A DNA stretch of 64,000 nucleotides from Alteripontixanthobacter sp. (GTDB lineage Bacteria > Pseudomonadota > Alphaproteobacteria > Sphingomonadales > Sphingomonadaceae), in the NCBI GenBank assembly GCA_039968605.1, contig JBDVPM010000008.1, positions 868,001 to 932,000 on the forward strand, given 5' to 3'. How positions within the stretch are numbered: the stretch's first letter is position 1; each line of letters opens with the position of its first letter. Shown piece after piece: positions 18,520-27,025 of the stretch. The notes under the pieces are model-generated. The model had not been told where the DNA came from. It saw nothing but the letters and a program-made list of their open reading frames with translations, and ran no database searches. The position numbers were made by a program, and so were the translations under genes.

Positions 18520-19035
18520 ATGCTAATTCCCGGTCAGAAGACCCCCAATATCGACCTGCCGCTTACTATACAGGCGCGTTTCGAACTGTCCGCCCAGACT
18601 CCCGATGCCTTCACCATGCTGGTTTTCTATCGCGGTAGTCATTGCCCGATCTGCAAGGATTACCTGGAGAAAATCGGCAAGCGGCTTGGCGATATAACCG
18701 AGCGCGGAATTTCTCCCTTCGCCATCTGCATGGATGACGAAGAGCGCGCGATGAAGGTGGATAGCGAGTGGGATACCGGCGATTTGCCGCTGGTTTACGG
18801 GATGAGCGAGGACCAGGCGCGCGAATGGGGCCTGTATATTTCCGAAGCGCGCGAAGGCAGCGACGAGCCGGAGCGTTTTTCCGAACCCGGACTGTTCCTG
18901 ATCCGCCCCGATGGCACGCTGTTCTTTGCGCAAACCCAAAGCGCGCCCTTCACCCGGCCCTCGATCGATCAATTGCTGCAAGGCGTGGATTTCGTGCAGA
19001 AGAAGGATTACCCGCCGCGCGGCACAGCAACCTGA
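18520..19035 (+). CDS. AhpC/TSA-type redoxin
   Basis: Thioredoxin-fold peroxiredoxin-like protein of 171 residues. The active-site region is SHCPICKDYLEKIG, giving a CPIC pair (Cys42, Cys45) in the AhpC/TSA family position; the usual PxxxTxxC pattern is replaced by YRGSHC. The C-terminal half (SEPGLFLIRPDGTLFFAQ) is conserved in the family. A cytosolic role in peroxide or disulfide reduction is inferred. AAAGGAG lies 7 nt before the ATG. It is convergent with usp, with 8 nt between the stops. Confidence 0.85.
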   Translation: MLIPGQKTPNIDLPLTIQARFELSAQTPDAFTMLVFYRGSHCPICKDYLEKIGKRLGDITERGISPFAICMDDEERAMKVDSEWDTGDLPLVYGMSEDQAREWGLYISEAREGSDEPERFSEPGLFLIRPDGTLFFAQTQSAPFTRPSIDQLLQGVDFVQKKDYPPRGTAT

Positions 19036-19043
19036 TGCGGCGC

Positions 19044-19499
19044 TCAGGCAAGCGCGTCGATACGTTCCTTGTGCAGATTGCCGGGCACTATGATCAGCGG
19101 GCAGGACAGGCTGCCAATATGCGCTGAAAAATGGCTGATAAGCGGCCCGGGCGATCCGTCCGTGGCCGCGCCCAGCACCAGGGCGGCCACCTCTGGATGG
19201 TCGGAGAGATATTCGCGCAGCACCGCCTGGCCTTCGCCCACATGGACAGAGATCATCGGCATCTTGCCGCTTTCGGAGTAAAGATCGCCTGCCGCGCCGG
19301 TGGCCAGAACCTCGGCCCGGTCGCGCGCTTCTTGCTCGATAGTAGCTTGGACCCCGCCAAAGGCGTTGAAATTCTGAGGTTCGACCAGAGCAAGTATCTG
19401 AACCGCGCCCCCCGTCGCCTCGGCCCGCCGCGAAGCGTAGCGCATGGCGATGCGCGCTTCCCTGGTCTCGTCCATCACCACAAGGTAAATTCGCGACAT
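19044..19499 (-). CDS. universal stress protein family protein
   Basis: Single UspA domain of 151 residues. The N-terminus [10 protein letters not shown] and the C-terminal block [12 protein letters not shown] are typical. The ATP-binding G-x2-G-x9-G-(S/T) loop is altered: [22 protein letters not shown] ends in the glycine and serine but has an irregular spacing. Its exact role is unknown. I start at the ATG at 19499, preceded by GGGAGG; the frame runs much further upstream, but into the region antisense to pdhC. It is divergent from pdhC and shares a repeat-rich intergenic region with it. Confidence 0.85.
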   Translation of the reverse strand: MSRIYLVVMDETREARIAMRYASRRAEATGGAVQILALVEPQNFNAFGGVQATIEQEARDRAEVLATGAAGDLYSESGKMPMISVHVGEGQAVLREYLSDHPEVAALVLGAATDGSPGPLISHFSAHIGSLSCPLIIVPGNLHKERIDALA

Positions 19500-19541
19500 T
19501 AATGCCTCCCAATGCGGCCTATCGGGCAGTTTTAGTTCGCG

Positions 19542-19573
19542 GGCAAGAACCTTGCCGGGCAAACGGTCTTGCC
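19542..19573. promoter_or_regulatory. operator-like palindrome cluster between usp and pdhC
   Basis: GGCAAG (19542-19547) and CTTGCC (19551-19556) form a perfect inverted repeat with a 3-nt spacer. One nt later comes GGCAAA (19558-19563), followed by CTTGCC (19568-19573), a second nearly perfect pair. TTGCCGGGCAA in the centre is itself a palindrome. The position between two divergent genes fits a regulator binding as two dimers. The regulator is unknown. Confidence 0.45.
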
Positions 19574-19638
19574 GCGTAAGGCCAAATTCGCCAGACAGGC
19601 CAACGACCCTCCCCGGACACAGGACACAGCCGCTCACC

Positions 19639-20958
19639 ATGCCCACCCCGATCAAGATGCCCGCCCTTTCTCCCACGATGGAGGAAGGCACTTTGGCCAA
19701 ATGGCTGGTGAAGGAAGGCGACACAGTTTCCGCCGGCGACATCATGGCCGAGATCGAAACCGACAAAGCCACGATGGAATTCGAGGCGGTCGATGAAGGC
19801 ATCATCGCGGCCATCAAAGTCGACGAAGGGACCGAGGGCGTGCAGGTCGGCACGGTAATTGCGATGCTGGCTGAAGAGGGCGAGGATCTGGACGAGGCAA
19901 AGGCTGCCGGGGCCGACGAGACTAGCGCGGACGAGGGCGAGAAAAGCCCGGACGCGGGCGCCTCGGCAGATGAAAGCGAAACATCGACCAAGCAAGACGA
20001 GATCCCCGCCTTCGTGGGGGATCAGGACGCCGACAAGGAAGTGAGCAAGGCACCGCCGACTCAACAGTCTGGCGACCGCATAATCGCCTCACCCCTGGCA
20101 CGCCGCATCGCCGAGCAGAAAGGTCTCGACCTCTCGGAAATACAGGGCAGCGGCCCCAATGGCCGGATCGTCAAGGCGGATGTCGAATCGGCAGAGACTG
20201 GAACGGCCAAACCGGCGGACGAAGCGAAAGCGCCCGCCGCTGCCGCCGCGAAACTTGCTGATACCGGCATCCCGCACGAGGCGGCCAAGCTCAATAATGT
20301 CCGCAAGGTGATCGCGCGGCGGCTTACCGAGGCCAAGCAAACCATTCCGCATATCTACCTCACCGTGGATGTCCGGCTCGATGCGCTGCTCGACCTGCGC
20401 AAGCAATTGAATACCAGTCTGGAGGCGGATGGGGTCAAGCTGTCGGTCAACGATCTGCTGATCAAGGCGCTCGCGCGCGCGTTGCAGCGCGTGCCTGAAT
20501 GCAATGTCAGCTTCCAGGGTGAGGAGCTGTGGACCTACACGCGGCAGGATGTGTCGGTCGCGGTCGCCGCGCCCAGCGGGCTGATCACGCCGATCATCGC
20601 CGATGCCGGGTCCAAGGGCCTCGCCCAGATCAGCACCGAGATGAAGGAGTTGGCGGGCAAGGCGCGCGATGGCAAGCTGCAACCGCACGAATATCAGGGC
20701 GGTACCGCCAGCCTCTCCAATCTCGGCATGTTCGGCACCAAGCAGTTCGACGCGGTCATCAACCCGCCACAGGCTATGATCCTGGCCGTCGGCGCGGGTG
20801 AACAGCGCCCCCACGTGATCGACGGCGCGCTGGGCGTGGCCACGGTAATGAGCGCCACCGGCAGCTTCGACCACCGCGCAATCGATGGCGCAGATGGCGC
20901 GAGACTGATGGAGGCGTTTAAGGGACTTTGCGAGAACCCGATGGGGCTGGTGGTATAA
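19639..20958 (+). CDS. pdhC: pyruvate dehydrogenase E2, dihydrolipoyl acetyltransferase
   Basis: E2 core of the pyruvate dehydrogenase complex, transferring acetyl groups from lipoyl to CoA; 439 residues. A single N-terminal lipoyl domain carries the lipoylated Lys43 in [10 protein letters not shown]. An acidic linker, a peripheral-subunit-binding domain ([18 protein letters not shown], about 150-185) and an Ala-rich linker follow. The acyltransferase domain ends with the catalytic His412 and Asp416 in [11 protein letters not shown]. The start at 19639 matches the conserved lipoyl-domain N-terminus. It overlaps lpd by one base (TAATG). The E1 genes are not here but at the right end of the window. 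Confidence 0.95.
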   Translation: MPTPIKMPALSPTMEEGTLAKWLVKEGDTVSAGDIMAEIETDKATMEFEAVDEGIIAAIKVDEGTEGVQVGTVIAMLAEEGEDLDEAKAAGADETSADEGEKSPDAGASADESETSTKQDEIPAFVGDQDADKEVSKAPPTQQSGDRIIASPLARRIAEQKGLDLSEIQGSGPNGRIVKADVESAETGTAKPADEAKAPAAAAAKLADTGIPHEAAKLNNVRKVIARRLTEAKQTIPHIYLTVDVRLDALLDLRKQLNTSLEADGVKLSVNDLLIKALARALQRVPECNVSFQGEELWTYTRQDVSVAVAAPSGLITPIIADAGSKGLAQISTEMKELAGKARDGKLQPHEYQGGTASLSNLGMFGTKQFDAVINPPQAMILAVGAGEQRPHVIDGALGVATVMSATGSFDHRAIDGADGARLMEAFKGLCENPMGLVV

Positions 20959-22373
20959 TGGCTGAAAAATACGACGTAATCGTGCTCGGCAGCGGTCCCG
21001 GTGGCTATGTCGCGGCGATCCGGGCCTCGCAGCTCGGGCTCAAGGCAGCGATTGTCGAGCGCGAATTGCTTGGCGGTATTTGCCTCAATTGGGGGTGCAT
21101 TCCGACCAAGGCGCTGCTGCGTTCGGCGGAGGTGCTGCATTATATGCAGAACGCCAAGAATTACGGATTATCCGTCGCTGGAAAGATCGAGGCGGATCTG
21201 GATGCCGTGGTCAAGCGCAGCCGCGGGGTGGCCAAGCAGCTCAATCAGGGCGTCACCCACCTGATGAAAAAGAACAAGATCGCCGTGCATATGGGCGAGG
21301 GTACGCTGACCGGGCCGACCTCGCTGACGGTGAAAGGCGACAAGGGCGAGGAAAAGCTCACCGCCAAGCATATCATCGTAGCCACCGGCGCGCGGGCGCG
21401 CGATCTGCCGTTTGCTCCCGCAGATGGCAAGCGCGTCTGGACCTATCGCCACGCCATGACCCCATCCGAAATGCCCACAAAGCTGCTGGTGATCGGCAGC
21501 GGGGCGATCGGGATCGAATTCGCCAGCTTCTATAACGATATGGGCGCCGAAGTAACGGTGGTGGAGATGCTCGACCGGATCGTGCCGGTGGAAGATGCGG
21601 ACGTTTCAGCCTTCCTCGAAAAATCGTTGACGAAGCAAGGTATTGCAATCGAAACCTCTGCCGGGGTCGAGGGTATCGAGACCTCCGCCAAGGGTGTGCA
21701 GGCCAAGATCAAGGGCAAGGATGGCAAAATATCCACCCGCGATTTCAGCCATGTGATCGTCGCCATCGGTATCCAGCCGAATACCGAAGAAATTGGACTG
21801 GAAAAGGCCGGGGCCAAGCTGGAAAGAGGCTTCATCCAGATAGACAATTACGGCCGGACTGGCGCAAAAGGCCTATGGGCCATCGGTGATTGCACGCCGG
21901 GCCCGTGGCTGGCGCACAAGGCCAGCCATGAAGGCGTGACCGCCGCCGAAGCTATCGCGCAGGAGCTGGGCAACAAGGACGCGCATCCCCACCCGCTCGA
22001 CCGCAATGCAATCCCCGGCTGCACCTATTGCCACCCGCAAATCGCCAGCGTCGGCCTCACCGAAGCCAACGCCAAGGAGGCGGGGCACAAGGTCAAGGTC
22101 GGCAATTTTCCTTTCATCGGCAACGGCAAAGCCATCGCGCTGGGCGAAGCGGAAGGCTTCATCAAGACCGTGTTCGACGCCGCGACTGGCGAGCTGCTGG
22201 GCGCGCACATGATCGGCGCGGAAGTTACCGAACTGATCCAGGGCTACACCGTTGGCAAGGTGCTTGAAACTACTGAGGCGGAACTGATCAATACCGTCTT
22301 CCCGCATCCGACCCTTTCGGAAATGATGCATGAAAGCGTCCTCGACGCTTACGGGCGCACGCTCCACATGTGA
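20958..22373 (+). CDS. lpdA: dihydrolipoyl dehydrogenase (E3)
   Basis: FAD-dependent disulfide oxidoreductase that reoxidises dihydrolipoyl groups of E2, passing electrons to NAD+; 471 residues. The FAD-binding GSGPGGYVAA is at 11-20, the redox-active pair Cys42/Cys47 in GGICLNWGCIPTK, and the NAD-binding GSGAIGIEFA in the middle. The C-terminal catalytic His is in FPHPTLSEMMHE at about 451. Its ATG overlaps the pdhC stop, so the two are translationally linked and this copy most likely serves pyruvate dehydrogenase. Confidence 0.96.
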   Translation: MAEKYDVIVLGSGPGGYVAAIRASQLGLKAAIVERELLGGICLNWGCIPTKALLRSAEVLHYMQNAKNYGLSVAGKIEADLDAVVKRSRGVAKQLNQGVTHLMKKNKIAVHMGEGTLTGPTSLTVKGDKGEEKLTAKHIIVATGARARDLPFAPADGKRVWTYRHAMTPSEMPTKLLVIGSGAIGIEFASFYNDMGAEVTVVEMLDRIVPVEDADVSAFLEKSLTKQGIAIETSAGVEGIETSAKGVQAKIKGKDGKISTRDFSHVIVAIGIQPNTEEIGLEKAGAKLERGFIQIDNYGRTGAKGLWAIGDCTPGPWLAHKASHEGVTAAEAIAQELGNKDAHPHPLDRNAIPGCTYCHPQIASVGLTEANAKEAGHKVKVGNFPFIGNGKAIALGEAEGFIKTVFDAATGELLGAHMIGAEVTELIQGYTVGKVLETTEAELINTVFPHPTLSEMMHESVLDAYGRTLHM

Positions 22374-22425
22374 AACGCGCCCCTCGGCGCTGGGCACATG
22401 TAGCGAACCCGGTTAGGACGGGCCG

Positions 22426-24294
22426 ATGGGCAGTTTCCTTCTTTTGGCGTTTATCATCCTGGTGGCGGGGGTGATCTCGGTTCCGCTGGCCACGCGGTTC
22501 GGCCTGGGGTCGGTGCTTGGCTATTTGCTCGCCGGCATGGCGCTGAGCCCGCTGCTCGGTGAATTGAACGTCGATATCGAACAGCTGCAGATTTTTGCCG
22601 AGTTCGGCGTGGTGATGATGCTGTTCCTGGTCGGGCTGGAGCTGGCACCGCAGCGATTGTGGGAGATGCGGCGGCGCCTGGCCGGGCTGGGCGGAGGGCA
22701 AGTAATCCTGACCACACTGGTACTCGCAGGGATCGCGTTGATCGGTGGTAACGACTGGCGCACAGCGCTCGCCATCGGGATGGTGCTGGCGCTTAGCTCC
22801 ACCGCAATCATTCTGCAGACGCTGGAGGAAAAGGGCCTGCTGAAAAGCGAGGGCGGGCAGGCGAGTTTCTCCGTGCTGCTGGTGCAGGATATCGCCGTGA
22901 TCCCGATGCTGGCGATCCTGCCGCTGCTGGCTTTGCCCGAACTGGCCGCCGGTGTGGGCGAGGCAGCCACGCATGGCGGGGAGGGCGGCCACAGCGGGGG
23001 AATGAACCTGATCGCCGACCTGCCTGCTTGGCTGGGCGGGATCGCCACGCTGGCAGCCGTGGCCGCAGTGGTGCTGATCGGTCATTTCCTGACCCGGCCG
23101 ATCTTCCGATACATCGCCAAGGCGCAATTGCGCGAACTGTTCACCGCCGCCGCGCTGCTGTTCGTGATCGGCATAGCGCTGCTTATGACGGCGGTCGGCC
23201 TGTCGCCCGCGCTCGGCACGTTCCTGGCAGGCGTAGTGCTGGCCAACAGCGAATACCGGCACGAGCTGGAATCCGATATCGCCCCGTTCAAGGGGCTGCT
23301 GCTCGGCCTGTTCTTCATCACCGTGGGGGCGGGGATCGATTTCGCGCTTGCCCTGGAGCAATGGGACGAGGTGGTGTTCTGGGCGGCGGTGATTATCGCG
23401 GTCAAGATCGTGATCCTGCTGGGCATCGCCAAGCTCGCCGGAATCGAGCGGCAGGCCAAGTGGCTGTTCGTTCTGAGCCTGGCGCAAGCGGGCGAGTTCG
23501 CCTTCGTCCTGATCGCCTTTGCGGTTGCCAATTTCGTGTTCGATCAGGCCACGGCCGACCTGCTGCTGCTGATCGTGGCGCTAACGATGCTGGTCACGCC
23601 GTTGCTGTTCATCCTCTACGACAAGATCATCGCGCCGCGTTACTGCCAGGGGCAGGGCGGCGAGGCCGATGCGATAGACGAGACGAATTCGGTCATTATC
23701 GCCGGGCGCGGGCGGATGGGTGGGATAGTCGACCGGATGCTGCAATCCGCCGGGTTCGAAACCACCGTGATCGATTACGATTCCAGCCATCTGGAGATCG
23801 TCCGCAAGTTCGGCTTTCGCAGCTATTACGGCGATGCCACGCGCCCCGACCTGCTCGAAAGTGCCGGGATCGCCAATGCGAAATTGCTCGTGGTGGCGCT
23901 GGATGAGCGCGAGCAGATCGACAAATTGGTGCACTATGCTCTCACCAATTACCCTAGGCTGCACGTCACCGCGCGCGCCTTGGACCGCAACCATGTTTAT
24001 GAATTATGGGCGATGGGTTGCCGCGATATCGTGCGCGAAACCTATGACGCATCGCTGCGCATGGGCCGCTCCGCTTTCCAGGCGTTGGGGATGGATCAGG
24101 AACAGGCGCAGGCGGCGCGCGACATGTTCGAGGAGATGGACCGCTCCTCGATGCGCGAAGTCGCCGATCTCTACGATCTCGAAACGCCCTATCACCAGAA
24201 CGAGCCGCTGATTGCCAAGGTCAAGGAATTGCGCGAACGATGGGATCCCGTGCTGCGCGAGCAGATGGACGAAATCCTCAAACGCGGACAATGA
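22426..24294 (+). CDS. CPA2 family monovalent cation:proton antiporter (KefB/KefC-like)
   Basis: Inner-membrane cation/H+ antiporter, 622 residues. About twelve membrane segments occupy residues 1-400 (starting LLLAFIILVAGVISVPLATRFG), with a His/Gly-rich loop (HGGEGGHSGG) near residue 185. A cytosolic TrkA-N/RCK domain follows at about 420-540: VIIAGRGRMGGIVDRML is the Rossmann glycine motif. The C-terminal ~80 residues are charged and helical. It resembles glutathione-gated K+ efflux proteins, but no KefF/KefG gene is adjacent, and the ion specificity (K+ or Na+) cannot be settled from sequence. Confidence 0.88.
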   Translation: MGSFLLLAFIILVAGVISVPLATRFGLGSVLGYLLAGMALSPLLGELNVDIEQLQIFAEFGVVMMLFLVGLELAPQRLWEMRRRLAGLGGGQVILTTLVLAGIALIGGNDWRTALAIGMVLALSSTAIILQTLEEKGLLKSEGGQASFSVLLVQDIAVIPMLAILPLLALPELAAGVGEAATHGGEGGHSGGMNLIADLPAWLGGIATLAAVAAVVLIGHFLTRPIFRYIAKAQLRELFTAAALLFVIGIALLMTAVGLSPALGTFLAGVVLANSEYRHELESDIAPFKGLLLGLFFITVGAGIDFALALEQWDEVVFWAAVIIAVKIVILLGIAKLAGIERQAKWLFVLSLAQAGEFAFVLIAFAVANFVFDQATADLLLLIVALTMLVTPLLFILYDKIIAPRYCQGQGGEADAIDETNSVIIAGRGRMGGIVDRMLQSAGFETTVIDYDSSHLEIVRKFGFRSYYGDATRPDLLESAGIANAKLLVVALDEREQIDKLVHYALTNYPRLHVTARALDRNHVYELWAMGCRDIVRETYDASLRMGRSAFQALGMDQEQAQAARDMFEEMDRSSMREVADLYDLETPYHQNEPLIAKVKELRERWDPVLREQMDEILKRGQ

Positions 24295-24383
24295 GCTCAG
24301 GTTAGGCCGGACCACCAGCCACAATTTCTTCAATCTTGAAACTGGCGCAAGGGTCGCGCGTTGATCGGGCAAAGGAGTTTCCA

Positions 24384-24599
24384 ATGACCGACGCAACCCC
24401 CGTGCCCAACCGCCCCGATCCGGCGGAAGAGGCTCTCAGAAAGAAGCAACGCAGCGAAGACGGTGAAAATCATGTGATCGAAGATCACAACGCGCTGAAA
24501 AACCAGTCCTCCGTTTCCGCCGATCAATATCCGGACGAGGATCGCAAGGCCCATTCGCTGGTCACGCCCTCCAAATCGAAGCGGGACAAAGCGGACTAG
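24384..24599 (+). CDS. small hydrophilic hypothetical protein
   Basis: Protein of 71 residues, strongly hydrophilic, with no cysteine and no membrane segment. It is rich in Asp, Glu, Lys, Ser and Pro (KKQRSEDGENHV, SKSKRDKAD), suggesting a disordered protein. The ATG is preceded by AAAGGAG with 7-8 nt spacing, which supports real translation; a frame extension to an upstream ATG at 24336 lacks this. Its stop overlaps the convergent DUF819 gene by 3-4 nt. I do not recognise a family. Confidence 0.6.
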   Translation: MTDATPVPNRPDPAEEALRKKQRSEDGENHVIEDHNALKNQSSVSADQYPDEDRKAHSLVTPSKSKRDKAD

Positions 24600-25804
24600 A
24601 TCAACGCCATCATCTCGGCGCATAATATCGCGCCATAGGTGCCCAGCGCATAGCCGAGTACAGCCAGCAACACGCCCACCGGCGCCAGGGCGGGGTGGAA
24701 GGCGCTGGCCACCACCGGCGCGCTGGCTGCGCCGCCGACATTCGCCTTGCTGCCCACCGCGACGAAAAAGAACGGCGCGCGGATGATGCGTGCCACGCCG
24801 AGCAGCAGCACCGAGTGAAAGGTCATCCAGATTAGCCCGATCACCATGAAGCTGGGCGCATCGCCCAGCTTGGTAATGTCCATCTTGGTGCCAATCACGG
24901 CGACCAGCAGGAAAATGAACACGGTACCGAACTTGGACGCGCCGATCCCCTCCAGCTCCCGCGCTCGGGTGAGGCTAGCCAGCAGGCCGATGGTCGTGGT
25001 GAAAACCACTACCCAGAAGAACTGGCTCGACAGCACGCCTTCCGGATTCAGCGCTCCGAAATATCCCGACAGGAAGTTCGACAGCAAATGCGAAAGGCCG
25101 ACCACGGCAAACGTCGCACCGAACAGCAGCACGTAATCGTTCGCCTTGGCCACTCGCTCCACCGAGTTGGTGTAATCCGCCATCTTGTCGCGCAGCCGGT
25201 CGATTGCGCTGCTATCGGCTTTCAGCCACCGGTCGATCCGCTGCGAATCGCCCGCACCCCACAGCAGGAACGCCATCCAGATATTGGCTACGATGATATC
25301 CACTGCGATCAGCGCCGAATATCGTTCGATATTATAGCCATAGACCTCCAGCATCGCCGTCTGGTTTGCCCCGCCGCCGATCCAGCTGCCCGCCAGTGTC
25401 GCCAATCCGCGCCAGGCCGCATTCTCTCCGCTGCCCAGGATCGACGGATCGAATTGCGCCACGATATACAGCGCCAGCGGCCCGCCCAAGACGATGCCGA
25501 TGGTTGCGGTGAAGAACATGATCAGCGCCTTGGGGCCGAGGCCGATGATGCCTTTCAGATCGATGCTGAGCGTCATCAGAAACAGCGCAGCGGGCAGGAA
25601 ATAGTCCTTCGCCACCGGCCACAGATTCGATTCGGATACGTCGATCAGGCCGAAAGTGACCATCAGCGATGGCAGCAGATACGCCATCAGGATGATCGGG
25701 ATGAAAGTATAGAACTTGGTCCAGCCCGGTCTGTCGCGCGTAAAAAAGATAAAGCCCAGCACTGCGGCCAGCAGGCCGAGGATGATACGGTCATCGGTGA
25801 TCAT
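24596..25804 (-). CDS. DUF819 family integral membrane protein
   Basis: Inner-membrane protein of 402 residues with about ten to twelve hydrophobic segments throughout (GLLAAVLGFIFF, FIPIILMAYLLPSLM, ALIMFFTATIGIVLGGPLAL). GSWIGGGANQTAM and KANVGGAASAPVVA are the two glycine-rich repeats placed symmetrically in the halves, as in the DUF819/YjcL family, which is related to bacterial carboxylate and bile-acid type transporters. Substrate unknown. The tRNA-Ser gene lies just upstream on the same strand. Confidence 0.85.
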   Translation of the reverse strand: MITDDRIILGLLAAVLGFIFFTRDRPGWTKFYTFIPIILMAYLLPSLMVTFGLIDVSESNLWPVAKDYFLPAALFLMTLSIDLKGIIGLGPKALIMFFTATIGIVLGGPLALYIVAQFDPSILGSGENAAWRGLATLAGSWIGGGANQTAMLEVYGYNIERYSALIAVDIIVANIWMAFLLWGAGDSQRIDRWLKADSSAIDRLRDKMADYTNSVERVAKANDYVLLFGATFAVVGLSHLLSNFLSGYFGALNPEGVLSSQFFWVVVFTTTIGLLASLTRARELEGIGASKFGTVFIFLLVAVIGTKMDITKLGDAPSFMVIGLIWMTFHSVLLLGVARIIRAPFFFVAVGSKANVGGAASAPVVASAFHPALAPVGVLLAVLGYALGTYGAILCAEMMALI

Positions 25805-25827
25805 GGTGTCGCGGCGCGCCCCTTATC

Positions 25828-25917
25828 TGGCGGACAGGGTGGGATTCGAACCCACGAAGGGCTTGCACCCTTGCTGGTTTTCAAGACCAGTGCATTCAAC
25901 CGCTCTGCCACCTGTCC
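25828..25917 (-). tRNA. tRNA-Ser (anticodon UGA)
   Basis: A 90-nt gene with CCA encoded. The acceptor stem GGACAGG pairs with CCTGTCC, followed by discriminator G and CCA. The D-arm region TGGCAGAGCGGTTGAATG is typical of tRNA-Ser. The anticodon stem CTGGT/ACCAG encloses CTTGAAA, giving anticodon TGA. A long variable arm (GCAAGGGTGCAAGCCCTTCG) confirms a class II tRNA, and the T-arm has GGTTCGAATCC. Confidence 0.97.
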
Positions 25918-26005
25918 GTTCACCGGAGCGACTAGCGCGACGAATGGCAGCTGTCACCAGCGATAAGTTGTTTGCGGTTCAGCCACCGTGTGAGAAAAGG
26001 CTGGT

Positions 26006-27025
26006 ATGAGATTCAAACAATTGTTCCTGCCGCTCTGCGCGGCGCTGCTTTCGGTGCCCGCAGTTCCCGCCGCAGCGCAGTCGCTGTCATTCGATGAATA
26101 TATGCAGGTGCTAATCGCCCGCGCGCGGGCCGAGGGGGTGAGCGAGGGGACCATTCGGCGCATGACCGAGGGGCTTTCGCCCAACAACCGCGTGATCGAG
26201 CTGGATCGCGGCCAGCCCGGCTCGCCATCGAGCAGCGGATTTCCCTCGATGGCGAATTACATTTCGCGCCACGTCGATAATGCGCGAATCAGGGGTGGGC
26301 GCAGCGCCTTTGCCAATTCGCGCGGTCTGCACCAGCGGATAGAGCGCGAATATGGCGTTCCGGCCGAAATCCTGATCGCGATCTGGGGGCACGAGACGAA
26401 TTATGGCGGTTACAAGGGTAATTTCGACCTCTCCCGCTCGCTCGCCACGCTGGCCTGGGAAGGGCGGCGGCGCGAATTGTTCAGCCAGGAATGGGTCGAT
26501 CTGCTGAAGATTGCCGACCGGGGCTTCCCCCGCTCGCAACTGGTCGGCAGCTGGGCCGGCGCTTTCGGTAACCCGCAATTCCTGCCCAGTGTTTACCTGC
26601 GCCTTGCCACCGATGGCGATGGCGACGGGCGCGCGGATATCTTCAACAACCGCGCCGATACTCTGCATTCGATTGCGCGCTATTTCCAGGATGCCGGTTG
26701 GCGCACGGGCCAGCCCTGGGGCGTGCGCGCCTCGGTTCCGGCCAGTCTCAACCGCGCTGCGATCGAGAACAAGGTCCGCGCGCCGGTCTGTCCGCGAGTG
26801 CATGAACGCCACAGCCGTTGGATGACTGTGCGTGAATGGCGGGCAATGGGCGTACAGCCACAGCGTCCGCTGCCCGATGACGCCATGGTTTCGCTGTTCC
26901 AACCGGACGGAGTTAACGCGCCGGCATGGCTCTTAACCGCAAATTATAGGGTTATCCTCGAATATAACTGCTCGAACTACTACGCTATGAGTGTGGGATT
27001 GCTTGCAGATGAGATTGCCCAATAA
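26006..27025 (+). CDS. mltB: lytic murein transglycosylase, MltB family
   Basis: Periplasmic enzyme cleaving the MurNAc-GlcNAc bond of peptidoglycan with 1,6-anhydro product formation; 339 residues. A signal peptide ends near PAAAQ (residue 25). The catalytic glutamate is Glu130 in IAIWGHETNYGG, and the MltB-type block LVGSWAGAFGNPQFLPSVYL follows at about 180-200, then DGDGRADIFN. No lipobox is present, so the protein is probably soluble. It begins a run of envelope and replication genes and overlaps rlpA by 17 nt. Confidence 0.92.
   Translation: MRFKQLFLPLCAALLSVPAVPAAAQSLSFDEYMQVLIARARAEGVSEGTIRRMTEGLSPNNRVIELDRGQPGSPSSSGFPSMANYISRHVDNARIRGGRSAFANSRGLHQRIEREYGVPAEILIAIWGHETNYGGYKGNFDLSRSLATLAWEGRRRELFSQEWVDLLKIADRGFPRSQLVGSWAGAFGNPQFLPSVYLRLATDGDGDGRADIFNNRADTLHSIARYFQDAGWRTGQPWGVRASVPASLNRAAIENKVRAPVCPRVHERHSRWMTVREWRAMGVQPQRPLPDDAMVSLFQPDGVNAPAWLLTANYRVILEYNCSNYYAMSVGLLADEIAQ

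Noticed and set aside
25828-25917. tRNA-Ser as an integration site for a mobile element
   Set aside because: No integrase, no direct repeat of the tRNA 3' end and no change of composition is visible on either side.
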